NCBI GenBank assembly: GCA_036391875.1
Contig: DASVZA010000018.1
Location: forward strand, 44,769-108,768
Length of the DNA stretch: 64,000 nucleotides
Direction: 5' to 3'
From: Parasulfuritortus sp036391875
GTDB taxonomy: Bacteria; Pseudomonadota; Gammaproteobacteria; Burkholderiales; Thiobacillaceae
The notes under the pieces are model-generated. The model ran no database searches and was not told where the DNA came from. It saw nothing but the letters and a program-made list of their open reading frames with translations. Shown one piece after another: positions 1-7,661 of the stretch. The position numbers and the translations under genes are program-made. Numbering within the stretch: the stretch's first letter is position 1; each line of letters starts with the position of its first letter.

Positions 1-2
1 TC

Positions 3-1337
3 CTGTTCTTCGCCCTGGCGACCCTGGCCGGCGGGATGTTGCTCTATCACCTGGTGGAGCGCCACGTGCTGAGCGAACTGGACGGCGACATCGCTCGGCA
101 GAAGGACGAGTTCGTTCGTGTCATCCGCTACGGCGACCTTGCCGAAGTGGGCGACGCCTTTGCCGCCTATGAAAAGGCCAGCGGCAAGGATGACTGCTTC
201 GCCCGGCTGATCGATCGGCAGGGCCGTGTCCTGCTGGCCACCAACATGACCGACTGGCCGGACATGCCCCTGCCCGGCGCGCAGTGGTCGCGCCTGCCCG
301 GCCGGCAATCCGATTTCGCGACCGTGCCGTTGCCCGACTACCGGCAAAAGGCCCGCCTGCTGTCGGTCGCCGTGCCCAACGTCGGCTATCTGCAACTGGG
401 CGTTTCGCTCGAGGAAAGCGAAATATTGTTCGACCACTTCAGCCGTTTCGGCATGGTCATCCTGGCCGTCATGCTGATGCTCGGCACGCCGATCGGCTGG
501 CTGTTGGCGCGCAAGGCGATGAGCGGGGTCGAGGTCGTCGCCCGCACCGCCAGCAGCGTCGCCGACGGCCATTTCTCGGACCGGGTCGAGGTGTCCGGCT
601 ACGGCCAGGAGATCGACGACCTGGTCGTGTCGTTCAACCGGATGGTGGAGCGGGTGCAGGCGGTGATGGGCGAGATGCGACAGGTGAACGACAACATCGC
701 CCACGACCTGCGCAGCCCGCTGACCCGCATCCGGGGCCTGGCGGAACAGGCCGCGGTCAATGGCGGGCAGACGGCGGATGCCGCCGAAGTGGCCGGCAAC
801 ATCGTCGAGGAGTGCGACCGGCTGATGCAGATGATCAACACCATGCTGGATATTTCCGAGGCGGAAACCGGGGTGGGACGCTTGCATCGCGAGCCGGTCG
901 ATCTGCCCGTATTGCTCGATCAGGCGGTGGAACTGTTCGCCGGGGTCGCCGAGGACAAGGGCGTGACGCTGAGCGCCGAACACGGCGCCGAGGCAGGCGT
1001 CATGGCCGGCGACCGGCGCAAGCTGCAGCGGGCGATCGCCAACCTGGTCGACAATGCCATCAAGTACACCCCGGCCGGCGGCCGGGTCAGGCTGGGTCTG
1101 CATCGGGAGCCGGGCCACATCCGCGTCGAGGTGAGCGATACCGGCATCGGCATCGAGGCCAGGGACCTGCCGCGCATCTTCGAGCGCTTCTACCGCTGCG
1201 ACGAAAGCCGCCATCAGGCCGGCAACGGCCTGGGCCTGAGCCTGGCCCAGGCCATCGCCCGGAGCCACGGCGGCGGCATCTCGGTCGATTCCAGCCCCGG
1301 ACGGGGCAGCGTCTTCACCCTGATCCTGCCGGCCTGA
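3..1337 (+). CDS. Sensor histidine kinase, 5' end cut by the window
   Basis: Inner-membrane two-component sensor kinase. The frame stays open to the left edge (reading LFFALATLAGG before the first ATG at 36), so the N-terminal membrane helix begins outside the window. Counting from that ATG, a periplasmic sensor region (about 1-135) is followed by a second membrane helix (about 137-157), a HAMP linker, a HisKA dimerisation box with the phospho-acceptor in NIAHDLRSPLTRIRG, and an ATPase domain with N-box NLVDNAIKY, G1 box DTGIGI and G2 box GNGLGLSLA. The family autophosphorylates and passes phosphate to a response regulator, which probably lies just left of the window. The ligand cannot be told. 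The gene ends 12 bases before the convergent SDR gene. Confidence 0.9.
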   Translation: MFFALATLAGGMLLYHLVERHVLSELDGDIARQKDEFVRVIRYGDLAEVGDAFAAYEKASGKDDCFARLIDRQGRVLLATNMTDWPDMPLPGAQWSRLPGRQSDFATVPLPDYRQKARLLSVAVPNVGYLQLGVSLEESEILFDHFSRFGMVILAVMLMLGTPIGWLLARKAMSGVEVVARTASSVADGHFSDRVEVSGYGQEIDDLVVSFNRMVERVQAVMGEMRQVNDNIAHDLRSPLTRIRGLAEQAAVNGGQTADAAEVAGNIVEECDRLMQMINTMLDISEAETGVGRLHREPVDLPVLLDQAVELFAGVAEDKGVTLSAEHGAEAGVMAGDRRKLQRAIANLVDNAIKYTPAGGRVRLGLHREPGHIRVEVSDTGIGIEARDLPRIFERFYRCDESRHQAGNGLGLSLAQAIARSHGGGISVDSSPGRGSVFTLILPA

Positions 1338-1349
1338 GCCGCAGGGGGC

Positions 1350-2150
1350 TCAGGCCTTTCGGCCGGCGCTGTAGTCCATGAGCAGCGGCGTCTGTCTGGC
1401 CAGCGCCTTGTCGACCAGCCCGGGCAGGATGGCGTTGAGCCGGGCGAAGAAGCTTTCCGGGAAGCCCAGGTAGGCCTCGCTCCGTTCCTGCTCGATGGCC
1501 CGCACGATGGCCCGGGCCACCGGTTCGGGCTCGTCCATGTGCATCATGCCCCGGGCCGCCATCTCGTGGACCACCGGCGGATTCAGCCGGGTATTCACCG
1601 CCCGCGGCGCGACGTAGGTCACGCCGACCCCGGTGCCGGCCAGTTCCCGGCGCAAGGCCTGGGAATAGCCGCGCAGCGCGAACTTGGTGGCCGAGTAGGC
1701 GGTGAAGAGCGGGAAACCGATGCTGCCGAAGGTCGAGCCGACGTTGACGATGCGGCCGTGGCCGCGCTCCAGCATGCCGGGCAGCAAGCTGCGCGCCAGT
1801 TGCATGGGCGCTTCCAGGTTGACCTGGATCATGCGCTGCAGCATGGCCGGGTCCTGCTCCTGGAAGGGCCGGAAATCGAGTACGCCGGCCAGGTTGATCA
1901 GCACGTCGACGCCGCCCCAGGCCCGCTCCAGGCTATGCACGGCCTGGCTCCGCTGTTCGCCCTGGGCGACGTCGCAGGCCAGGGTGAGCACCTGGCCGTC
2001 CTGGCCGTTGGCGGCCTGGTAGCTGTTGCCTTCGCCTTGCCGGACCAGCCGGCACAGGCGGGCGCCCTTGGCCGCGAGCAGGTCGCCCAGGATGCGGCCG
2101 ATGCCGCCGTTGGCGCCGGTCAGGAGGATGCGTTGGTCGCGCAGTTCCAT
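1350..2150 (-). CDS. Short-chain dehydrogenase/reductase (SDR)
   Basis: A 266-residue classical SDR, probably a cytosolic NAD(P)H-dependent oxidoreductase. The Rossmann nucleotide site is TGANGGIG near residue 12, the catalytic Tyr/Lys pair is in YSATK, and INLAGV replaces the usual NNAG motif. The C-terminal part is slightly extended, as in fatty-acyl or sterol-type SDRs, but the substrate is not readable. It is the last gene of a minus-strand operon: its ATG lies one base beyond the stop of the TPR-like gene. Next to an acyl-activating enzyme and a diiron oxygenase-like protein, a role in reducing an acyl or keto intermediate is a reasonable inference. Confidence 0.88.
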   Translation of the reverse strand: MELRDQRILLTGANGGIGRILGDLLAAKGARLCRLVRQGEGNSYQAANGQDGQVLTLACDVAQGEQRSQAVHSLERAWGGVDVLINLAGVLDFRPFQEQDPAMLQRMIQVNLEAPMQLARSLLPGMLERGHGRIVNVGSTFGSIGFPLFTAYSATKFALRGYSQALRRELAGTGVGVTYVAPRAVNTRLNPPVVHEMAARGMMHMDEPEPVARAIVRAIEQERSEAYLGFPESFFARLNAILPGLVDKALARQTPLLMDYSAGRKA

Positions 2151-2151
2151 G

Positions 2152-2838
2152 TCAGAGCTCCGCCGCCTTCAGGCTGCCGCCGGCCTTTTCCTTCACTTTG
2201 GCCATGAGCGCCGCGATCTCCTGGCGCCGGCCCTTGTCGGCCAGCGGCCGGTCCGGCCGGGCCGGTGCGGCCCAGGCTTTCTTCAGGGCCTGCATGGCCT
2301 CCGGATAGCGGTGCTTGCCGTACAGGAAGTCGGCGTAGAGATAGTTGGTGTCGATGCCGTCCGGGTCGATCTGCAGGGCGTTCTTGAAGTGGACCTCGGC
2401 CTTGTCATCGTCGCCGAAGCCGATCGGCCAGCCGGGCACCCGATAGTAGAGCGTGCCGAGCGAGGCCTCGGCCGAACCGTGCAGGGCGGCGGGATCGATC
2501 TTCTCCGAGGCGAGCAGGTCGGCGCGCGCCTGCTTGGCCAGGCCGAGCGCGCCCAGGCTGCGTTCGGCGCCGGCCAGCGAGCTGAGGATGATGCCCTGCC
2601 AGACCAGCGGCTCGGCGCGGTTCGGGTAGCTCTTCACCAGGGCGTCTTCCTGCTTCGCCAGGGTCTCGAAGGCGGCGGCCTTCTGATCGGCGGGCAGCGT
2701 GTAGTTGATGCGGGCCCAATGTTCCTGGTAGCCGAGCAGGGCGCGGTCCATGGCGGCGTCGTCGGCCAGGGCGGGGCCGGCGGCCAGGGCGGGGCCGGCG
2801 GCCAGGGTCATGGCGAGGGCGGTAAGGATGGTCTTCAT
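2152..2838 (-). CDS. Secreted TPR-like protein
   Basis: A 228-residue protein with a signal peptide that has two successive AxA-type cleavage options (ALAAGPALA). The mature part is alpha-helical with TPR-like segments, for example around KAEVHFKNALQIDPDG and RYPEAMQALKKAW. No catalytic motif is visible. Proteins of this look are usually periplasmic and mediate protein contacts. It sits between the diiron-like gene (21-base gap) and the SDR gene (1-base gap), so it is almost surely co-transcribed with the putative biosynthetic genes, but its function in that pathway is unknown. The signal peptide contains an 18-base tandem duplication. Confidence 0.75.
   Translation of the reverse strand: MKTILTALAMTLAAGPALAAGPALADDAAMDRALLGYQEHWARINYTLPADQKAAAFETLAKQEDALVKSYPNRAEPLVWQGIILSSLAGAERSLGALGLAKQARADLLASEKIDPAALHGSAEASLGTLYYRVPGWPIGFGDDDKAEVHFKNALQIDPDGIDTNYLYADFLYGKHRYPEAMQALKKAWAAPARPDRPLADKGRRQEIAALMAKVKEKAGGSLKAAEL
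2764..2799. repeat. 18-base tandem duplication in a signal peptide
   Basis: Two perfect adjacent copies of an 18-base unit (GGCCAGGGCGGGGCCGGC on the plus strand), followed by the start of a third, lie within the signal-peptide codons of the TPR-like gene. They encode repeated AGPALA-like residues. The unit keeps frame (six codons) and duplicates the signal-peptidase site. Slippage is a likely origin. Confidence 0.85.
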
Positions 2839-2859
2839 GGCAGGGTCTCCTGAGATGGC

Positions 2860-3507
2860 TTAGGGATTGATGGAACGGAAGATGTCGCCGTACAGGCCGA
2901 AGAACATGCCGGCGGAGTGGGTCACGGCCGCCTGTGCTTCGGTGTCGTCCAGGCGGTTGAGCAGGTCTTCCAGGAAGCGGATGTGGTCCTGGTCGACGCT
3001 GCCGTGCGAAGTGAGGTAGCGGAAGGCGTCGGCGGGCAGCTGCAGGCGTTGCTGGATGGCGCCGGCGGCCTGGTGGGCGAGGGCGACGCTGGTGCCTTCC
3101 AGGACGTGGACCATGCCGAAGAAGCCGGCCGGATTGCCCCGGTCGATGGTGTGGTAGGCATAGGCGACCATGAGCTCGGTGGCCGGCAGCGGACGGCTCT
3201 GGCGCACCGCGTCCGGGTCGCCGCCGGCGGCGGCGATGTCGTCCAGGATCCATTCCTCGTGGCCGATCTCCTCCTCGATGTAGCGGGCGACCGCCTCGCG
3301 CAGCCAGCCGAGCCGTTCCGGCAGGCGGGCGCCGCAGGCCATGAGCAGCGGCACCGTGTGCTTGACGTGGTGGTAGGCCTGGCCGAGGAAGGCCAGGTAC
3401 TCGTCGCGGCTGACGTCGCCGGCCAGGGCGCGGCGGATGATCGGCACCGCCTGCAGGCCGGCGCGTTCGGTTGCGGTGGCGGCGATCAGTCGGTCATAGA
3501 AAGGCAT
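2860..3507 (-). CDS. Haem-oxygenase-like diiron (HDO/TenA-fold) protein
   Basis: A 215-residue all-alpha protein of the iron-containing redox enzyme / TenA-like superfamily. Candidate metal ligands are visible in EEEIGHEEWILDDI (about residues 78-91) and in the C-terminal motif GSVDQDHIRFLEDL. HDO proteins bind two irons and use O2 for oxidative chemistry on small amine or acyl substrates; UndA, for example, makes terminal alkenes from fatty acids. The gene overlaps the upstream acyl-ligase gene by 14 bases, so the two are translationally coupled. An oxidative step on a ligase-activated or free fatty acid is inferred from this pairing. A thiaminase-type TenA role is less likely because no thiamine genes are near. 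Confidence 0.82.
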   Translation of the reverse strand: MPFYDRLIAATATERAGLQAVPIIRRALAGDVSRDEYLAFLGQAYHHVKHTVPLLMACGARLPERLGWLREAVARYIEEEIGHEEWILDDIAAAGGDPDAVRQSRPLPATELMVAYAYHTIDRGNPAGFFGMVHVLEGTSVALAHQAAGAIQQRLQLPADAFRYLTSHGSVDQDHIRFLEDLLNRLDDTEAQAAVTHSAGMFFGLYGDIFRSINP

Positions 3508-4990
3508 GGTTCTCCTCGGTCGAATAAAGTTGCTCGATGCGCTCCCGGTAGTGGCCGTGGATGGCCTCGCGCCGGATGCAGCCGGTCCGGCCGGCCTGGC
3601 CGTTGCCGGGCGTGAAGGGCTGGTCCGCGGCGATCCAGCCGCCGATCCGGGCGTAGTCTGGCAATTGTCCGTTGACGGTGGCCACGGCCTGGTTCAATTC
3701 GTGGGGCGCGATGCCGGGGCGCGGCACCAGGATCGCCACGTTGAACGGCCGGCCCTCGCCGTAGGCCGCCGCCTGGGCGATGTAGGGGTGGCCGGCCAGC
3801 GCGCCCTCGAGCCATTCCGGCGCCACGTTGCGGCCGAACGCGGTGCAATAGACCGTCTTCTTCCGGCCGGTCAGGAACAGGTAGCCGTCCGGGTCGAGAT
3901 AACCCAGGTCGCCGGTATGCCATGCCGTTTCGCCGGCCGGGCCGGCGTCGCCCAGATAGCCCAGGAACAGCCGGCCCTGGACGACCACTTCGCCGTCGTC
4001 GGCGATCCGCACCTGGACATGGGGCAGCGGCCGGCCGACGCTGCCTTGCCGTTCGGCGCCGGGCAGGTTGAGGCAGGCGACCGAGCCGGCTTCGGACAGG
4101 CCGAAGCCCTGGAACACAGGCAGGCCGAACAGGCGGGCCTGCTGCAGCAGCGATTCGGGGACCGGTGCGCCGCCGACGGCGATGAAGCGCAGCGTGACCG
4201 GGGCCGGCAGGCCGGCCAGGATGCCGCCGACGATCGCCTTGAGCAGTTGCGGGACCAGCACCGCGACGGTGGGGGCGGCCCGCCGGATGGCGGCGAACAG
4301 CGTTTCGACCTGCAGGCCCGAGGAGCCGGACAGGCCGCATTCGGCCAGGCTCGGCACCTGGGCCAGGGCGCCGCTGCGCAGCGGTGCGTAGAGGCCGGCG
4401 ATGTTTTCCAGCAGGGTGGACAGGGGCAGCAGCGACAGGCAGCGGTCGGCGGGCGAGGCCCCGACCGCGTCGCACAGTGCGGCGGTGACCGTCTCGACGG
4501 TGGCGGCGGACAGGCAGACGCCCTTGGGTTGGCCGGTGGTGCCCGAGGTGTAGGTCACCTTGGCGGTGCCGACGGGCAGGGCCGGCGCCGGTCCGGAAGG
4601 CTGCGGCCGGAACAGGGCGAGGCTCCGGCCGGCCACTTCCAGCGGCGTGGCCGCAGCGTCGCCGAGCAGGGCCGCCAGCCGCTCGGGCCGGTCGGTCACG
4701 ATCCGGTCCAGGCCGGCATCGCCGATCAGGTGCTGCAACTGGTCGTCGGAGAAGAATCCGGGCATGGGCACGCAGACCGCGCCACGCTGCAGGATGGCCA
4801 GATCGAGGCAGGCCCAGGGCAGGCCGTTGTCGAGCAGCAGGCCGATCCGTTCGCCGTCCAGCGCCGTGGCCAGACGGTCGAGTTCGCGCGCCAGTCCGGC
4901 GTAGTCCAGAGTGCCGATCTCATCGCGCAGGGCGGCGGCGTCCGGCCGTTGTCCGGCGTGACGCCGGATGTGTTCCAGGATGGTCGTCAT
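3494..4990 (-). CDS. AMP-dependent acyl ligase (ANL family)
   Basis: A 498-residue adenylate-forming enzyme that activates a carboxylate with ATP and probably transfers it to CoA or another acceptor. The phosphate-binding loop is YTSGTTGQPKG, the A5-type motif is GFGLSEAGS, the A7/A8 region is WHTGDLGYLDPDGYLFLTGR, and the C-terminal lobe is short. Family length is usually 500-560, so this is a compact form closest to long-chain acyl-CoA synthetases. The start overlaps the end of the T_hemolysin gene (4987-4990) and the 3' end overlaps the diiron gene. The tight overlaps argue that all three products act in one pathway. Confidence 0.9.
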   Translation of the reverse strand: MTTILEHIRRHAGQRPDAAALRDEIGTLDYAGLARELDRLATALDGERIGLLLDNGLPWACLDLAILQRGAVCVPMPGFFSDDQLQHLIGDAGLDRIVTDRPERLAALLGDAAATPLEVAGRSLALFRPQPSGPAPALPVGTAKVTYTSGTTGQPKGVCLSAATVETVTAALCDAVGASPADRCLSLLPLSTLLENIAGLYAPLRSGALAQVPSLAECGLSGSSGLQVETLFAAIRRAAPTVAVLVPQLLKAIVGGILAGLPAPVTLRFIAVGGAPVPESLLQQARLFGLPVFQGFGLSEAGSVACLNLPGAERQGSVGRPLPHVQVRIADDGEVVVQGRLFLGYLGDAGPAGETAWHTGDLGYLDPDGYLFLTGRKKTVYCTAFGRNVAPEWLEGALAGHPYIAQAAAYGEGRPFNVAILVPRPGIAPHELNQAVATVNGQLPDYARIGGWIAADQPFTPGNGQAGRTGCIRREAIHGHYRERIEQLYSTEENHAFL

Positions 4991-5721
4991 GGCCGGCCTC
5001 CGGCCGCCCGGGCCACCGGTACCAGCCGTTCCGCCGCGATGTCGTTGCCCAGCGCTTGGGCGGCGTGCAGCAGGCGTTGCAGGTTGGGTCGGCGCTGGAC
5101 GGTACCGTGCAGCTTGCGGCAGCCGGCGTGGATGTCGCCCAGGTAGACCATCGGTCCGCCGTCGTAGTAGCGGCCCCAGGCCGCGCCCCGGTCAGGCAGC
5201 CGGCTCGGGTCGGCCACCGCCAGCGGCAGCGGTTTCAGGCCGAGCCGACTGAAGGCGTTGGCCAGCGGCCGGATCGCCGTGAACAGCACCCAGCGGTAGC
5301 CTGCCGCGGCCAGGAAGGCGGTGCTGGCCGAGATGATCCAGCGGGCCTGGCCGGGATCGTCGATCGCCAGGTTGCCGACTTCGACCATTTCGGCGCGTTC
5401 GATCGTCTCGCCCAGGCGGGCCGAGGCCAGGGCCTGGGCGGGTTGATCCAGGTATTGCTCGCAGAACAGGTCGTGCGCGCCGGCGTCGCGGTAGCCGAGC
5501 GCGGCGCCCAGCCGGCCTTCGATGTCGAAGCGGAGCAGTTCCGGATGGAAGGCCGATACTTCGGCGCCGTGGCTCCGGCGGAAGGCCTGGCCGATGAAGT
5601 CCTGGGTATCGGGCCGGGCCGGGTGCCGGGGGCCGATGTGCTGCAGCGCGATGGCATTGGCCGGGTCGGCCAGCAGGGGGTCGATGCCGTGTTCGACGAA
5701 GGGTGAGCCGGTGGTGATCAT
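4987..5721 (-). CDS. Thermostable-hemolysin (T_hemolysin) family protein
   Basis: A 244-residue protein resembling the family named after the Vibrio delta thermostable direct hemolysin; recognisable stretches are FIGQAFRRSHGAEV and MVEVGNLAIDDPG. The family has an acyltransferase-like fold, so acyl transfer is more plausible than direct lysis. I chose the ATG at 5721. An in-frame TTG 42 bases upstream (5763) is possible but has no convincing ribosome site. It is the first gene of the five-gene minus-strand operon. T_hemolysin, AMP ligase, HDO and SDR genes recur together in other proteobacteria as far as I recall, which suggests a conserved small-molecule or lipid pathway of unknown product. 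Confidence 0.78.
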   Translation of the reverse strand: MITTGSPFVEHGIDPLLADPANAIALQHIGPRHPARPDTQDFIGQAFRRSHGAEVSAFHPELLRFDIEGRLGAALGYRDAGAHDLFCEQYLDQPAQALASARLGETIERAEMVEVGNLAIDDPGQARWIISASTAFLAAAGYRWVLFTAIRPLANAFSRLGLKPLPLAVADPSRLPDRGAAWGRYYDGGPMVYLGDIHAGCRKLHGTVQRRPNLQRLLHAAQALGNDIAAERLVPVARAAGGRP

Positions 5722-5773
5722 GGGCAGGTCCCGTTGAAGGAGTCGGGAGCTACTCAGCGACAACCGTGCCAGC

Positions 5774-5800
5774 TTTATATCTATGTGTTTATTAAGGTTT
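5774..5800 (-). promoter_or_regulatory. Possible promoter of the T_hemolysin operon
   Basis: An AT-rich stretch in an otherwise GC-rich region. On the minus strand it contains TATAAA (5779-5774), about 55 bases before the ATG at 5721. A good -35 box at standard spacing is not visible, so an activator may be needed. Confidence 0.35.
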
Positions 5801-5848
5801 TTGCTCGAAATATGGGCGATCGGAGCGCCTGCAAATTTCGGGAGTGCG

Positions 5849-5876
5849 CAAAAATTGTATACAGCCTGTGCAGGCT
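5849..5876 (-). terminator. Terminator-like hairpin after the phosphate-binding-like gene
   Basis: AGCCTG/CAGGCT stem (5863-5868 with 5871-5876, 2-base loop) overlapping the stop codon of the minus-strand gene. A minus-strand T run follows within about 10 bases. The T run is offset from the stem, so efficiency is uncertain. Confidence 0.5.
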
Positions 5877-6366
5877 ATTCGGCTTTGCCCGGGCTGTCGC
5901 ACAACTGATGGATGGCGCCCGCCAGTTCGGCCGGCACCGGCAGCCGGGCCACCACGTGGACCCGGCTGTCCGCCCGGCAGGTGGCGACGTAGCCGATCGC
6001 GCCCGGCGTCTCGGCCACGAAGCGCAGCATCGATTCCTCGGAATGGACCGTGTAGGGCGGCGAGATGCCGTGGAAATAGCGTTCGCTCCAGTAGCGCTGC
6101 AGTTCCTCCGGCCGCTCGCCGAGCAGGCTGAGGGAGAAGGCGATGCGCAGCGGCTCGGTGGAGGACAGGTTGAGCGGCACCAGGGCGGCGCGCTCGTCGT
6201 CGACCTGGATGCGCCTGAGGAAGATGTCCTCCAGGTTGGCCCGGTCGAAGGCGATGTGGGGCGGGCTCTTGCCGACGATGACGGCGATGGCGTCGTCGGC
6301 CCGCGCCGGCCCGGCGAGGATGCCGCCTGCCAGCAGGACGAGAAGGAAATGCCTGGCGCTCGGCAT
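5875..6366 (-). CDS. Small periplasmic phosphate-binding-like protein
   Basis: A 163-residue protein starting at the ATG at 6366 (MPSARHFLLVLLAGG) with a clear signal peptide cleaved after GPARA. The mature part resembles a single lobe of PstS-type solute-binding proteins (AIAVIVGKSPPHIAFDRANL; ...ETPGAIGYVA). These small proteins are often annotated as phosphate ABC transporter substrate-binding proteins but lack the full two-lobed length, so a sensory or accessory role is as likely. It follows the porin gene by 8 bases in the same operon. A longer in-frame reading upstream would overlap the porin gene and lacks a signal peptide, so I reject it. Confidence 0.75.
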   Translation of the reverse strand: MPSARHFLLVLLAGGILAGPARADDAIAVIVGKSPPHIAFDRANLEDIFLRRIQVDDERAALVPLNLSSTEPLRIAFSLSLLGERPEELQRYWSERYFHGISPPYTVHSEESMLRFVAETPGAIGYVATCRADSRVHVVARLPVPAELAGAIHQLCDSPGKAE

Positions 6367-6374
6367 GTCCGTCC

Positions 6375-7481
6375 TCAAAACAGGACCGCCACCGAGAACA
6401 GCCAGCCGTCCGGCGCCAGGCGCTCCTCGCCGCGCGACTCGCGCCGCTCCAGCTTGATCGAGAAGGGCGGCGTCGGCCGGTAGGTGATGCCCAGGCTGGT
6501 GCTGTCGACCGGCCGGTCGAACAGCTCGGCCTTGTAGCGCTCGTGCAGGACGATGCCGTAGAAGGCATGGCCGAGCGGCACGACCGCTTGGACGAAGCCG
6601 CCCCATTCGCTCAGACCGCCGCCGTCGTCCTTGCGGTAGACCGCTTCGCCCGAGAATTCGTAGTCGTCGACGGTGTAGAACAGGTCGGCGCCGACCAGGT
6701 TCTTGTAGCCGGGCCGATCCTTGAGTTCGAAGCGGCCGGCCGAGACGCCGGCCAGGAAGTCGTCGTCGAAGCTGCGGTATTGCAGCCTGGCGCCGCCGCC
6801 GTGGCGGAACGAGCTGGGCGGATTGGGCTGGACGCTCAGGTCCATGAAGGTCTTCTCGTGGCCTTCGCTGGGGTCGAGCCCGGCCGTGTCGTCAAGGTAG
6901 AGCTGATAGTCGACGGCCGAGCGGCCGACCGGCCAACTGCCGTAGAGCTGTGCGCCGGAAGCGTTCTTGGCGAAGGCGGCCGAGGTGGTCAGCGGCCGCG
7001 ACACGGTCCAGACCAGCGGGTCGGCGTGGATCTGGTTCCAGCGCCCGACCGGGGTCAGGAACTTGCCCAGGCGCAGGGTGGTCCGGGCGGCCAGATTGTG
7101 GTCGAAATAGAAGCGCTCGAAATCGAGATCGATGTCCTTCGAACTCAGTCCGTCGCGGCTGATGGTGACCGGCGTGCTCAGTTCGACCTCGGTGAAGAAA
7201 TGCCAGTCCGGGCGCAGGTCGCCGTGCAGGAACAGGCTCAAGTCCTGGAGTGTGGCCTGGCTTTTCTCGCCTTCCAGGGCATTGGCCTGGATGCTGAGAT
7301 AGCCGCCGGCGGTCAGGCCGAGGATGGGCAGGCGGTAGCCCTGGCCGAGCGTGTAGGGCGCGGCCTGGACGAGCCCGGGCAGCGCCAGCAGGATGCCCAG
7401 AGCGGCCGTGCGCAAGGCGCGCCGGATAGCGGTCGGCACCGGACCGGCGCGGCTCGGATTGGGGCAATTCGGGGCTGGCAC
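6375..7481 (-). CDS. Outer-membrane porin-like protein
   Basis: A 368-residue outer-membrane beta-barrel protein with a GTG start, a signal peptide ending LPGLVQA, alternating amphipathic strands throughout (for example FFTEVELSTPVTI, ARLQYRSFDDDF) and a terminal phenylalanine (WLFSVAVLF), the usual signal for BAM-dependent insertion. The substrate is unknown. Its operon partner is a small phosphate-binding-like protein, and the divergent neighbour is a kinase/sigma54-regulator pair that may control it; that control is inferred from position. Divergent transcription starts somewhere in the 180 bases between 7482 and 7661. Confidence 0.82.
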   Translation of the reverse strand: MPAPNCPNPSRAGPVPTAIRRALRTAALGILLALPGLVQAAPYTLGQGYRLPILGLTAGGYLSIQANALEGEKSQATLQDLSLFLHGDLRPDWHFFTEVELSTPVTISRDGLSSKDIDLDFERFYFDHNLAARTTLRLGKFLTPVGRWNQIHADPLVWTVSRPLTTSAAFAKNASGAQLYGSWPVGRSAVDYQLYLDDTAGLDPSEGHEKTFMDLSVQPNPPSSFRHGGGARLQYRSFDDDFLAGVSAGRFELKDRPGYKNLVGADLFYTVDDYEFSGEAVYRKDDGGGLSEWGGFVQAVVPLGHAFYGIVLHERYKAELFDRPVDSTSLGITYRPTPPFSIKLERRESRGEERLAPDGWLFSVAVLF

Positions 7482-7661
7482 GCTATGATCTCCGCTTGTC
7501 TGGATAAGGATCTTCGCAACGATGGCTGATAGTCATACCCAGGCTCCGACCGGCCGACGGGCAGCGTGGTTCGGGGCGGAGCCGGGGGCTCGGGTGGCGG
7601 CAGTGTACAGCAAGCCGGTTTTGGCCGACGGCCGCCCCGTGGCCGCCCGGAAGGTGTCGCG

